Source: Paenisporosarcina sp. HGH0030
GTDB taxonomy: Bacteria > Bacillota > Bacilli > Bacillales_A > Planococcaceae
Direction: 5' to 3'
Assembly: GCF_000411295.1 (NCBI RefSeq)
Contig: NZ_KE150421.1
Location: forward strand, 1,821,451-1,885,450
Length of the DNA: 64,000 bases
The position numbers and the translations under genes were made by a program. Shown here in pieces: positions 17,146-25,892 of the stretch. The stretch's first letter is position 1. Every line of letters starts with the position of its first letter. The notes below the pieces were generated by a model that was given only the letters and a program-made list of their open reading frames with translations, was not told where the DNA came from and did no database searches.

Positions 17146-17315
17146 TGTCTAGCTCCAAGCGCCAGGTCGCACCTCCGCATAGGCCCACAGGATGTGGGTC
17201 ATGAAGGCGTTCCGACACGAGGCTAGGAACTTAGCCTCCCGGTGTGCCTGCAGTTACTTGGCACACAGTAAACTTTGCTTCCAACTTCGGAGTCGAGCTA
17301 GAGTGGCGCTTTACG
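17146..17315. repeat. Dispersed structured repeat, ~170-bp copy
   Basis: The left arm TCTAGCTC-C-AAGCGCCA (17148-17164) and the right arm GAGCTAGA-G-TGGCGCTT (17295-17311) contain two perfect 8-bp complements in crossing order. Inside are a CCCAC/GTGGG hairpin (about 17185) and the constant-loop hairpin GTGTGCC/GGCACAC at 17242-17266. The right end runs close to the speB stop codon. Confidence 0.75.
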
Positions 17316-17318
17316 CAT

Positions 17319-18191
17319 TTATTTTACCCAGCCTAAAAGCATTTCACGGATGAGTTTGCTTGCAGTGTTTGCAGTTTGTTCAGATGAATCGTAAATTGGC
17401 GCTACTTCCACTAAGTCGAAGCCAACGACGTTTACGTCGGAACCTGCAATCGCATGGATAGACGCCAGTAATTCACGAGATGTAATACCTCCGCAGTCGA
17501 CTGTTCCAGTACCTGGTGCGTGTGCAGGATCAAGTACATCAATGTCGATTGTTACGTATACTGGACGCCCTGCCAATGTTGGCAACACTTCTTTTAACGG
17601 CTCCAGCACTTCAAATTTTGAAATGTGCATGCCGTTTTCTTTTGCCCAGACAAATTCTTCTTTCATGCCTGAACGAATACCGAATGAGTAAACATTTTTT
17701 GGACCGATGTGATCGGCGATTTTACGAATTGGTGTGGAGTGTGAAAGTGCTTCTCCTTCGTAAGATTCACGTAAATCAGTATGTGCGTCCATGTGAATGA
17801 TTGCCAAATCCGGATACTTTGCAGCGACAGCTTTCATAACTGGCCAAGACACTAAGTGCTCGCCACCCATTCCGACTGGAACTTTTCCGTCAGCTAACAA
17901 TTTTGTCACGAACGTTTCGATTTCGTCCAAACTTTTTTGCGGGTTCCCGAAAGGTAACGGAATATCCCCTGCATCGAAGTAATTTACTTCGTCAAGGTCA
18001 CGATCCAAATACGGACTGTATTCTTCAAGGCCGATTGACACTTCGCGAATACGTTGTGGACCGAATCGTGAACCTGGACGGTAGGAAACTGTCCAGTCCA
18101 TCGGCATGCCGTAAATGACAGCTTGTGATTCGTCGTAATTTGGATGACTTTTAATAAACACATTGCCTGAATAGGCTTCATCAAATCTCAT
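17319..18191 (-). CDS. speB: Agmatinase
   Basis: This 290-aa ureohydrolase hydrolyses agmatine to putrescine and urea. The binuclear Mn motifs are all present: GGEHLVSWP, HMDAHTDLRESYEG and TIDIDVLDPAHAPGTGT. Length equals B. subtilis SpeB. It follows speE after 3 nt and has a GGGGGA site, so speE-speB form one polyamine operon: putrescine made here is the substrate of SpeE. Confidence 0.96.
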   Translation of the reverse strand: MRFDEAYSGNVFIKSHPNYDESQAVIYGMPMDWTVSYRPGSRFGPQRIREVSIGLEEYSPYLDRDLDEVNYFDAGDIPLPFGNPQKSLDEIETFVTKLLADGKVPVGMGGEHLVSWPVMKAVAAKYPDLAIIHMDAHTDLRESYEGEALSHSTPIRKIADHIGPKNVYSFGIRSGMKEEFVWAKENGMHISKFEVLEPLKEVLPTLAGRPVYVTIDIDVLDPAHAPGTGTVDCGGITSRELLASIHAIAGSDVNVVGFDLVEVAPIYDSSEQTANTASKLIREMLLGWVK

Positions 18192-18194
18192 TAA

Positions 18195-19028
18195 TTATTC
18201 CCCCGCTAAATCTTTCACGAACTTCGGTAACACGAATGCTGCTTTATGCAATTCTTTCGTGTAGTATTTCGTGTCGATTTCGTGGAAACGTGCATCTTCT
18301 ACTGTCAAAGGATCGTATTTTTTCGATCCAAGTGTGAAGCACCAAAGACCACTTGGGTACGTAGGGATGTTTGCCGTATATAAACGAGTAATAGGGAAAA
18401 TTTCTTTCACGTCTTTTTGAACTTGCTTGATTAAATCTGGTGTGAACCAAGGGTTGTCCGACTGTGCAACGAAAATTCCATCTTCTTTTAGCGCTTTTGA
18501 AATACCTGCATAGAAGCCTTTTGTGAACAAGTTCACTGCTGGACCTACAGGTTCTGTTGAATCTACCATGATGACATCGTATTGGTTCTCAGATTCAGCA
18601 ATGTGCATGAAACCGTCTCCTACTTGTACATCGACACGTGGGTTTTCCAATTCTGATGCGATTGTTGGTAAATATTTTTTCGAGTACTCAATAACTTTGC
18701 CATCGATGTCTACAAGTGTCGCTTTTTTCACTTGTGGGTGTTTCATGATTTCACGAATTACCCCACCGTCTCCGCCACCGACAACTAAAACGTTCTCTGG
18801 GTTTGGATGTGTGAATAAAGGCACGTGTGCCACCATTTCATGGTATACGAATTCGTCTTTTTCCGAAGTCATTACCATGCCGTCCAGGAATAACATATTG
18901 CCCCATTCAGCCGTTTCCGCCATTTCGAGCAATTGGAAATCCGTTTGCTCCGTATGCAAGGTACGGTTCACCTTCATCGTAATGCCAAAGTTCTCGGTTT
19001 GTTTTTCTGTAAACCAAAATCCAGCCAT
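18195..19028 (-). CDS. speE: Spermidine synthase
   Basis: This 277-aa aminopropyltransferase moves the aminopropyl group of decarboxylated S-adenosylmethionine onto putrescine. The nucleotide-binding motif [15 protein letters not shown], the conserved DSTEPVGPA and QSDNPWF segments are clear. An upstream in-frame ATG at 19139 would add 37 residues, but the ATG at 19028 gives the family N-terminus [15 protein letters not shown] and has an AAAGGAG site 8 nt before it, so I use that. Confidence 0.95.
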   Translation of the reverse strand: MAGFWFTEKQTENFGITMKVNRTLHTEQTDFQLLEMAETAEWGNMLFLDGMVMTSEKDEFVYHEMVAHVPLFTHPNPENVLVVGGGDGGVIREIMKHPQVKKATLVDIDGKVIEYSKKYLPTIASELENPRVDVQVGDGFMHIAESENQYDVIMVDSTEPVGPAVNLFTKGFYAGISKALKEDGIFVAQSDNPWFTPDLIKQVQKDVKEIFPITRLYTANIPTYPSGLWCFTLGSKKYDPLTVEDARFHEIDTKYYTKELHKAAFVLPKFVKDLAGE

Positions 19029-19253
19029 AATGCATTCTCCTTTACTTACGAGGTTAGTGGATCCGTTCCCGGCATGTAGCGAAAGTGAACGCGGTCTGCC
19101 GAAAAACAAATACAGAAAAAGTATAGATGTTTTTGACAAAAGTGCAACTATTATTTCTTAACAGTTCTATTTTTGATTTGGTAACAGAATCATTTAGCTG
19201 CCTAAAAATGATATACCACTCGTTTTTGCATTTGTCATTTTCTCTATTCACGC

Positions 19254-19283
19254 GTTTAATCCTCCCATGAATTTACCATACTA
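19254..19283 (+). promoter_or_regulatory. Possible forespore-sigma promoter of pbpG
   Basis: CATACTA at 19277-19283 is a good sigma-G/sigma-F style -10 element, and GTTTA at 19254-19258 is a weak -35 with an 18-nt spacer. B. subtilis pbpG is known to be forespore-expressed. The -35 is poor, so this is only suggestive. The rest of the 287-bp divergent speE/pbpG gap shows nothing else distinct. Confidence 0.35.
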
Positions 19284-19315
19284 CTAAAAAGTATGGATGA
19301 ACGGAGTGAAAGCAA

Positions 19316-21433
19316 TTGCGACGAGCTGACTTACAACAAAAAAAACGAAAGCACCAAAAGCTTCGATCCGTTATCTGGTACTCCATTGTGTCAATCAGTG
19401 CATTGTGCACTATTCTTTTGGCATTGCGTATATATGCACAAATTCTTGGTCCACCATCTCTTGCCGTCCCTCAAGCAACCGTGTTTTTAGATCGCAACGG
19501 TCATTCCATTGGGGACCGTTTTGCCGAGCAAAGACGCTACTGGGTGAAGTTAGAGGAGATGTCCCCTTTTATAAGTGACGCCATTTTGGCAGTTGAAGAT
19601 CAGGAATTTTACGAGCATCATGGTTTCGATTACACACGAATTGCGACGGCTTTATTAAAAGATGTAAAAGCCATGAAAAAAGTGGAGGGCGCGAGTACCA
19701 TTACTCAGCAGTATGCCCGAAATCTATATTTAACCCATGATAAAACTTGGACTCGTAAAGCGAAAGAAGCTCTGTTTGCTTACCGCATGGAAACCTTTTA
19801 TGAGAAAGATGAATTGTTGGAAGGTTATTTAAACACGGTATACTTCGGTCATGGCATGTACGGAGTGGAAGCCGCAAGCCGCTTTTATTTTGGCAAGCCA
19901 AGTAAGGACCTGACGTTGGCTGAATCAGCTTTGCTCATTTCGATTCCAAAAGGTCCGAGTATTTATTCACCGTTGATCAATGAAGAGAACGCCTACAAAC
20001 GCCAAAACATAGTCCTTGGCTTAATGGAATCACAGGAAATGGTATCAACAGAAGCCGTGCGACGTGCACGTGATGAGCAAATTGTTTTGAAAAATGAGGA
20101 ATGGAAGGGAACTAAATCGGTAGCACCTTACTTCCTCGACGAAGCATGGGCTGAAGCGGATCGTATTTTAGCCAAAAAAGGACGCGCCATCGCTGAAGGT
20201 GGCTGGACAATCGAAACCACGTTGAACACCCAACATCAAAAAGTCGCAGAAGAAGTAGTCGCTGACTGGATGCCGAAAGACAGCCTGGAAGTAGGATTTG
20301 TCAGTATGGAACCTGAAACAGGTTATGTAACGGCATTAATCGGTGGGCGCTCTTATTCGGAAAGTTCATTTAACCGTGTGACTCAGGCAAAACGCCAACC
20401 TGGATCCACCATCAAACCACTGTTATATGCAGCGGCTCTTGAAGAAGGGTTCTCCCCTTTGACATTCCTTGAGAGCGAGCGCACCATTTTCACGTATGAC
20501 AATGGCCGTTCGCAATACGAGCCTAAAAATGTTAACGGCGAGTTTGCGAATCATCCGATTTCATTGGCACAGGCAATAGCCATTTCAGATAATATATATG
20601 CCGTAAAAACACTTGAGAAGGTAGGCTATAAACCGTTTGAATCGTTATTAAAGCGCTTAGGAGTTGAAACATCCGTGCAGGAAACGCCAGCAATGGCACT
20701 CGGCACGTCCGAAGTGACGTTGAAAGACTTGACTGGCGCTTTTAATAAAATAGCGAATGGCGGCATCGATCAACCGTTTCGGACCGTGCTATCAATTAGA
20801 GACAGTCATGGCGAAGTCGTTTTTGAAGCAGACCCGAAAGAACGGGATGATGATGACCGTGTCATGTCAGCTCAAGATGCGTTTATTTTAACGCACTTAA
20901 TGACCGGCATGTTTGACCCCGTTTTCAACGATTATGCGCCGGCAACCGGATTGTCGATTCGCGGAAAACAAACGCGACCATATGCGGCCAAATCGGGAAC
21001 GACGATTTCCGATCAAGTACTCGTTGGATATACCCCAACTTTAACAACGGGTGTTTGGAATGGATATGACGCCGGCAAGCAGCTCCAGCTAGCAGAAGAC
21101 AAACAAGCAACGAAAAATATTTGGATTGATTACATGGAGAGAGTTCATCAAGGCGTAACCGCCGAACCATTCTTGCCTCCTAAAGGTGTGACCGGTGTCA
21201 TTGTGGATATCGAAACTGGCGGTCTGGCAGTTTCAGCCTGTACGAAACAGCGCTTAATGTATGTAAAAAAAGAAGACATACCAAAACGGCTTTGTACCGA
21301 TCCGAAGCTACAGAAACAATTGTTGGAAGATGTGAAAACAAATGAGGATGCCGATGAAGTTATTGAAATGGATAGCGACGATCCATGGTCACTGTTCCCG
21401 TTTTCTTTCTTTAGAAACGATGATGACGATTAA
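19316..21433 (+). CDS. pbpG: Class A penicillin-binding protein (PbpG/YwhE type)
   Basis: This 705-aa bifunctional peptidoglycan synthase has a short basic cytoplasmic tail, one membrane anchor (about residues 20-42) and a GT51 glycosyltransferase domain with EDQEFYEHHGFD and STITQQYARNLYL. A transpeptidase domain follows, with the SxxK serine in GSTIKP near 363, SDN near 424 and KSGTT near 559. The TTG start follows a GGAGTG site. B. subtilis PbpG acts in forespore wall synthesis; the same gene neighbours (speE, ywhD) support orthology. The C-terminal tail is acidic, rich in Asp and Glu. Confidence 0.93.
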   Translation: MRRADLQQKKRKHQKLRSVIWYSIVSISALCTILLALRIYAQILGPPSLAVPQATVFLDRNGHSIGDRFAEQRRYWVKLEEMSPFISDAILAVEDQEFYEHHGFDYTRIATALLKDVKAMKKVEGASTITQQYARNLYLTHDKTWTRKAKEALFAYRMETFYEKDELLEGYLNTVYFGHGMYGVEAASRFYFGKPSKDLTLAESALLISIPKGPSIYSPLINEENAYKRQNIVLGLMESQEMVSTEAVRRARDEQIVLKNEEWKGTKSVAPYFLDEAWAEADRILAKKGRAIAEGGWTIETTLNTQHQKVAEEVVADWMPKDSLEVGFVSMEPETGYVTALIGGRSYSESSFNRVTQAKRQPGSTIKPLLYAAALEEGFSPLTFLESERTIFTYDNGRSQYEPKNVNGEFANHPISLAQAIAISDNIYAVKTLEKVGYKPFESLLKRLGVETSVQETPAMALGTSEVTLKDLTGAFNKIANGGIDQPFRTVLSIRDSHGEVVFEADPKERDDDDRVMSAQDAFILTHLMTGMFDPVFNDYAPATGLSIRGKQTRPYAAKSGTTISDQVLVGYTPTLTTGVWNGYDAGKQLQLAEDKQATKNIWIDYMERVHQGVTAEPFLPPKGVTGVIVDIETGGLAVSACTKQRLMYVKKEDIPKRLCTDPKLQKQLLEDVKTNEDADEVIEMDSDDPWSLFPFSFFRNDDDD

Positions 21434-21493
21434 GGTTTATTCCCTTTCAATCAGAGTTTATTTCTTTACAGCCATTTTCCCCCAACAAAAATA

Positions 21494-21518
21494 CCCCTCG
21501 AATGAACTTTTCGAGGGG
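21494..21518. terminator. Hairpin between pbpG and ywhD
   Basis: CCCCTCGAA and TTCGAGGGG form a 9-bp stem. The T tract is on the minus-strand side (TATTTTTG), so it may serve ywhD read-through as well as pbpG. Confidence 0.65.
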
Positions 21519-21552
21519 ACCAATAAGGCTTTTCCAATAACTATTAAAAACA

Positions 21553-21610
21553 AATAAAAAAGCTTTCTCTTTCTCGGAAATGATTATCCGATGAAACAGA
21601 AAGCTTTTTT
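21553..21610. terminator. Long bidirectional hairpin between pbpG and ywhD
   Basis: AAAAAGCTTTCT and AGAAAGCTTTTTT form a long stem with an inner TCGGA/TCCGA stem, and T tracts on both strands. The remaining ~200 bp of this 384-bp convergent gap (21611-21817) shows no gene or clear motif. Confidence 0.8.
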
Positions 21611-21817
21611 CTTGGTTGGCGCTGACATGAGAAACATGAGGCATTTGGCTTGGGTTTGACACAAATGTCTCACGGCGCTCATGTACAGACGCGTTTCCAA
21701 TTGTCCTAGCTCACTTTTTGTCAGCTATGTTTCAAGTGTACTTGCTTTTTTCGACATATTCAACCATTGAACAGAGGTGCATGAAAATGTCACATTTTGT
21801 ACAACTGTTTGACAATA

Positions 21818-22333
21818 TTAGGAATTCAATTCATGATGAAGTTTTTCTTCACTACGTGCCCACATTTCTGGGTTATGCGATTGTAAAAAGTCCCGCAATA
21901 TTTCCTTAGATGAATCGTCCATTTGGTCAACAATGATATGACGTTTCATTGATTTGTCCATCTTGTTTACGTGGTCAGCCAGAATCTTGAATCCTCTGCG
22001 CTTTTCACGGTTGATGACCATTTCACATCCGGTCACACCTGCATAGTAGGGTCCTGTTGCTTTGTGGTCAATGGTAACCCATACAAGCCAAAATAATTTA
22101 CCACCTTCAGAATCTTCACGATTCGTTGTGAATTTGATCCCGCGTTCCGTATCGCTTCTTGCATGCATGGCACCAATTTCAACTTTGGCAGTTTTTTCTT
22201 CGACGTCAATGATGACCGGTGATACATGTTCAAGTGTCAAAGAACCTACACCGAAACCACCGTGACCATCTGTTGGATCATTTTTTATGATTGTGAATCC
22301 AAGCTTTTGTTTTGGTTTTTCTTCATTTGTCAT
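21818..22333 (-). CDS. ywhD: YwhD family protein
   Basis: This 171-aa protein is of the YwhD family, conserved in Bacillales between pbpG and ywhB. It has the typical opening KLGFTIIKNDPTDGHGGFG and the central WVTIDHKATGPYYAGVTGCE. It has no signal peptide, membrane helix or recognised catalytic site. Start with a GGAGGGG site. Function unknown. It is transcribed divergently from the tautomerase gene. Confidence 0.88.
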   Translation of the reverse strand: MTNEEKPKQKLGFTIIKNDPTDGHGGFGVGSLTLEHVSPVIIDVEEKTAKVEIGAMHARSDTERGIKFTTNREDSEGGKLFWLVWVTIDHKATGPYYAGVTGCEMVINREKRRGFKILADHVNKMDKSMKRHIIVDQMDDSSKEILRDFLQSHNPEMWARSEEKLHHELNS

Positions 22334-22400
22334 ACGCTAGTCCCCTCCGTTCTGTTATTATAACGAATAGATAAACTTTTGTGAAAGAGGAGGAACTCCA

Positions 22401-22586
22401 GTGCCATACGTAACTGTAAAAATGCTTGAAGGTCGCACAGACGATCAAAAACGCGCGCTTGTAGAAAAAGTAACCGCTGCTGTTGCTGAAACAACAAATG
22501 CTCCTGTTGAAAACGTAGTTGTCTTTATCGAAGATATGCCAAAAAATCATTACGCAGTAGCTGGAAAGCTGTTTAGCGATAAATAA
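22401..22586 (+). CDS. ywhB: 4-oxalocrotonate tautomerase family protein (YwhB)
   Basis: This 61-aa tautomerase has the catalytic proline at position 2 (Pro1 after Met removal, MPYVTVKMLEGRT), conserved Arg12 and Arg/Lys residues further on, and the VVVFIEDMPKNHYAVAG strand. Members form hexamers and convert 2-hydroxymuconate to 2-oxo-3-hexenedioate, though the true substrate in Bacillus is unknown. It starts with GTG behind a GAGGAGG site. Confidence 0.92.
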   Translation: MPYVTVKMLEGRTDDQKRALVEKVTAAVAETTNAPVENVVVFIEDMPKNHYAVAGKLFSDK

Positions 22587-22625
22587 GTTAATAATGTGGA
22601 TTCCCACTTTATTATGATTGACCTA

Positions 22626-22660
22626 AGCTGATTACATTAGACCATGTAATTAGCTTTTTT
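22626..22660 (+). terminator. Terminator of ywhB
   Basis: AGCTGATTACAT and ATGTAATTAGCT form a stem with one mismatch and a 6-nt loop, followed by TTTTTT. Confidence 0.8.
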
Positions 22661-22738
22661 CATTGGCCAATTTATGTACGCAAACGTTTGGAATAACGGA
22701 CAAAGTGTTTATATTAAAGATCATTATTTTTATAAGTT

Positions 22739-23290
22739 TTAAATCGGGGAAGCGACCTCATAATCTGTTTTATTAATACAATAATATAGGCAGGTGACTT
22801 CTTTTCCATCTAACCTTTCCAATATCAATTTTTTATTGAATTTGTATTGGAATCCACATTTCTCATTGACCCTTTTAGAATTATGATTGAAATCATAATG
22901 TCCACACCAAATGATATCTAGGTTTAATTCTTCAAATCCGTATTTAAGTAAGCCATTTACAGCTTCAGGGACAAATCCATTCCCCCAATAATTAGGATTT
23001 AAGACATATCCTATTTCTTTTTGACTTAAGTGTGATAATAGTTCATCTGGCTTTCTGTCATGAAGTCCTATTCCGCCGATCACCTTATTTTCAGAAATAA
23101 GTTCTATTGCATACGTATCTTTACTTGCAATAAACATTTGAATAATATCTTTGCTTTCTTTCTCATCTTTATGAGGTTTCCAACCTGCGTTTGGTCCAAC
23201 CAAATCACTTTTTGCATACTCATATAAATCTTTATAGTCGGTCTCTTGCCATTCTCTCAATAATAATCTTTTGGTAAAAATTCTTTGCAT
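22739..23290 (-). CDS. GNAT family N-acetyltransferase (RimJ/RimL-like)
   Basis: This 183-aa acetyltransferase opens with the family motif TKRLLLREWQETDYKDLYEYA and has the acetyl-CoA loop region EIGYVLNPNYWGNGFVPEAV, then NKRVNEKCGF-like helix residues. Such enzymes acetylate protein N-termini or small molecules; the substrate cannot be told. I start at the ATG at 23290, 7 nt after AAGGGG, not the upstream GTG at 23308. It interrupts the ywhB-ywgA order seen in B. subtilis and may be a recent insertion. Confidence 0.8.
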   Translation of the reverse strand: MQRIFTKRLLLREWQETDYKDLYEYAKSDLVGPNAGWKPHKDEKESKDIIQMFIASKDTYAIELISENKVIGGIGLHDRKPDELLSHLSQKEIGYVLNPNYWGNGFVPEAVNGLLKYGFEELNLDIIWCGHYDFNHNSKRVNEKCGFQYKFNKKLILERLDGKEVTCLYYCINKTDYEVASPI

Positions 23291-23360
23291 ATTATTACCC
23301 CTTTTCACTTTTTACAATTATAGGATAAAACCCTATTAAAAGGTGCATTTTTAGAAAAAG

Positions 23361-23400
23361 AAAAAGCAGAGCGAATTCATATGTGAATTGCTCTGCTTTT
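23361..23400 (-). terminator. Terminator of ywgA
   Basis: A near-perfect stem AAAAGCAGAGCGAATTCA with its complement, T tract on the minus strand, 18 bp past the ywgA stop. The plus strand is also T-rich at its end. Confidence 0.85.
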
Positions 23401-23417
23401 ATATGTTTTCATATGTG

Positions 23418-23921
23418 TTACTGAATACACATTTGAAGATTCTTGATAAAGTCAAAGGCCGCTTCAATTTCTGTTTCCGTAAAATTTAATTTCCCTTTAA
23501 CGACATGCAATTTCTCTACTTGTTCTGTGCGTTCTAGATGGTCGAAGTATAACAAAGTTGAGACCATTTCAAGAAAGCGTGAACTTTTATCATTCAAGCG
23601 CTCTATACATAAATCGAGCTTTGGATGATAGCCATCCACTGTTGATAAAAACTGGCTTCCTTCTTCGGTACATGTGTACGTATATTGCACGTACGACCCT
23701 TTGTCTTCTTTTTTCTCAGATAAGAACGCCATATTGCATAATTCCTCTACACGTAAAGTCAGCTCTTCTGAATAAGGCCCATACATGTGGAATTGGTATT
23801 TTTCCTGGAATGGAAAGTTCATTTTCTTCGCAATGTACACCATTTTTTGGAGCTTCTTACGCCCCGTTACTTCTCCCGCCAGCGTGATGAACTGGACAAT
23901 TTTCGCATGTTCCTCTAACAA
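23418..23921 (-). CDS. ywgA: YwgA family protein
   Basis: This 167-aa conserved Bacillales protein is encoded with ywfO. The GRKKLQKMVYIAKKMNFPFQEKY segment and FHMYGPYSEEL resemble the fold of Panacea/SocA-like and other small regulatory proteins, but no function is established. The TTG start has an AGGAGG site. It is 18 nt downstream of the ywfO stop and presumably co-transcribed with it. Confidence 0.85.
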   Translation of the reverse strand: MLEEHAKIVQFITLAGEVTGRKKLQKMVYIAKKMNFPFQEKYQFHMYGPYSEELTLRVEELCNMAFLSEKKEDKGSYVQYTYTCTEEGSQFLSTVDGYHPKLDLCIERLNDKSSRFLEMVSTLLYFDHLERTEQVEKLHVVKGKLNFTETEIEAAFDFIKNLQMCIQ

Positions 23922-23939
23922 TTAAGGCAACCTCCTATT

Positions 23940-25244
23940 CTATGCTTGTCCGTAAAGCAACTCTAAAATTTTCTTCTTCACGGCTTTTTTCTTTGTATCT
24001 TCTGTCAATAAATCTTCGGGGAAGTACAATTTATGATCCGTTCTTCGTTTGCCTGAAATGGCTTCAACGATTTCAGAAGACCTCGATAGCTCACGTAGTT
24101 CGTTGTTTGGCATCAATAAATGAATCGGCACACGTTCGCCTTCCTCACCTGGTCGATAAAAATCATATGGCAAGTCTGATGACGAATCGAATACCAAATA
24201 GTAAGCAGGGCTGATGCCCGCTTTATTAAACAATTTCTCGAGTTCCGCCAGTTTCCTGTAATCCTTTGCCGGGTCAAATTCAATGTATTGGAATAAACGA
24301 CGATTCACAAAGCGGTCGCATAGATCAGAGAGAATTTCATCTTCTTCGTGCACCCATTCCTGGAAGTACGTCATAACAATGCCTTCGTCGAGTGCAATGT
24401 AATCAGCCAATGAAAATGTTTGATCAAAGAACGTCTTGAAATGACGCGGTTCATACGCGAAAGTGTAACCACTCTCACTCAGTTCTTTGGCACGGTGAAG
24501 TGCTTTCGTTAGAATTACTTCCGCACTGCGGGACACCGGATGGAAATACACTTGCCAGTACATTTGGTAGCGACTCATGATGTAATCTTCTACCGCATGC
24601 ATGCCGCTTTGTTTAATGACGACTTGATCTTCGCGCGGGCGCATGACACGTAAAATACGCTCCATATCAAAATGCCCGTAACTTACGCCTGTAAAATACG
24701 CATCACGTTGTAAATAATCCATGCGATCTGCATCGATCTGGCTTGAAATTAAACTTACCGCTTGTTTATTGCCGTATGTTTTGGCAATGACATCGGACAC
24801 ATGTTGGGGAAATTCCGGAGCCACACGTTTTAGTATTTCATTTACTTCAGTGTCTCCAAGTAGAATAGCCTGCGTGAATTTCTCATGGTCCAGATCAAAC
24901 ACATGTTCAAACGCATGTGAAAATGGACCATGACCGAGATCATGAAGAAGTGCTGCACAAAGAACCACCAGTCTCTCAGATTCATCCCATTCAGGTCGGC
25001 CTGTAAATATATCGTCAATGATGCGTCTTACAACCTCGTAAACGCCCAGTGAGTGGTTGAAGCGGCTATGTTCAGCCCCGTGGAAAACGAGATACGTTGT
25101 GCCGAGTTGTTTGATACGTCGCAATCTCTGAAATTCTCTCGCGCCAATCAAATCCCAAATCACTTGATCGCGGACATGTATGTATCGGTGTACCGGGTCT
25201 TTAAATACTTTTTCTTCAGCCAACTTTTGCGTTGCATAACTCAC
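23940..25244 (-). CDS. ywfO: HD-domain phosphohydrolase YwfO
   Basis: This ~434-aa protein has the HD metal-binding motif in CAALLHDLGHGPFSHAFEHV and an upstream HSRFNHSLGVYEVVRR helix, as in dGTPase-like and SAMHD-type hydrolases. YwfO is reported to be a nucleotide triphosphohydrolase-type HD protein; its exact substrate here is inferred. I start at GTG 25244, which gives VSYATQKLAEEKVFKDPVHRYI. The alternative ATG is at 25262. Confidence 0.88.
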   Translation of the reverse strand: MSYATQKLAEEKVFKDPVHRYIHVRDQVIWDLIGAREFQRLRRIKQLGTTYLVFHGAEHSRFNHSLGVYEVVRRIIDDIFTGRPEWDESERLVVLCAALLHDLGHGPFSHAFEHVFDLDHEKFTQAILLGDTEVNEILKRVAPEFPQHVSDVIAKTYGNKQAVSLISSQIDADRMDYLQRDAYFTGVSYGHFDMERILRVMRPREDQVVIKQSGMHAVEDYIMSRYQMYWQVYFHPVSRSAEVILTKALHRAKELSESGYTFAYEPRHFKTFFDQTFSLADYIALDEGIVMTYFQEWVHEEDEILSDLCDRFVNRRLFQYIEFDPAKDYRKLAELEKLFNKAGISPAYYLVFDSSSDLPYDFYRPGEEGERVPIHLLMPNNELRELSRSSEIVEAISGKRRTDHKLYFPEDLLTEDTKKKAVKKKILELLYGQA

Positions 25245-25269
25245 ATGGACACCTCTTCTCATTAGAAAA

Positions 25270-25378
25270 GCGAAAAGCGCAACTCTAGCTCGACGCCGGC
25301 GCTGGAAGAATGAAAGGCGAATTTTTCGCCTTTCCGACCCCTAAAGGGGCAAGCGAGCTGGCGCATATAGCTAGACAA
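25270..25378. repeat. Dispersed structured repeat, inverted copy
   Basis: Read on the minus strand it begins TCTAGCTATATGCGCCAG and ends GAGCTAGAGTTGCGCTT, like the copies at 17146 and 28757. Internal hairpins AAAGGCGAA/TTCGCCTTT and CCCCT/AGGGG are clear. It separates ywfO from the DUF1450 gene. Confidence 0.7.
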
Positions 25379-25429
25379 AATGACACTTTTATATTAATTT
25401 CTTCTCTTATATTTACCTTTTATTATAAA

Positions 25430-25455
25430 GAAAAAGCCTCCTTCAGGGAAGGCGG
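25430..25455 (-). terminator. Terminator of the DUF1450 gene
   Basis: GCCTTC and GGAGGC pair on the minus strand, followed by TTTTTCTTT, 48 bp past the stop codon. Confidence 0.6.
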
Positions 25456-25502
25456 CGAAAGTATGAATAGCTATTTTTAAACTTTTAATCGAAGTAGCGA
25501 GA

Positions 25503-25727
25503 TTATGCCTTTAGCTTGGCGCGTACCTTATCCATTAATTCGTCTTCAGAAAGCGCTGCTACAGGTCGGTTGTTTACAAACGCGAATGTTTTTTTACGTC
25601 CTGGACCGCAGTAAGACTGACACGCAATATCAATCGATGCGTTAGGATCGATTTCTTTTAACTTAGGAATTAATGTTTTTAAATTTACGGCCTGACAATC
25701 ATCGCAAACTCTGAATTCGTTTGCCAT
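25503..25727 (-). CDS. DUF1450 (YuzB-like) protein
   Basis: This 74-aa protein begins [15 protein letters not shown] and has a cysteine pair CDDC and [17 protein letters not shown], the pattern of YuzB/DUF1450 proteins related to thioredoxin-like 2Fe-2S ferredoxins. I use the internal ATG at 25727; a longer frame from 25772 lacks family similarity. The GGG-rich binding site is rather far (about 12 nt). Function unknown. Confidence 0.8.
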   Translation of the reverse strand: MANEFRVCDDCQAVNLKTLIPKLKEIDPNASIDIACQSYCGPGRKKTFAFVNNRPVAALSEDELMDKVRAKLKA

Positions 25728-25892
25728 TTGCCAACAACCCTTTCTTTTTGAGAGTAGAAGTCTACAGGTCATTGTATCTTATTTTTCCATACTGATTCAA
25801 GTGAATCTAAATGTTGAATGAATAAAACCTGCGAATCTTGTACAAGCTTGAAGTAGAACAGCAAAACTATTAACAATTCAGGAGGGACATTT

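Noticed and set aside
18523-19161. Plus-strand open frame of 212 codons
   Set aside because: It is antisense to speE, which has all catalytic motifs.
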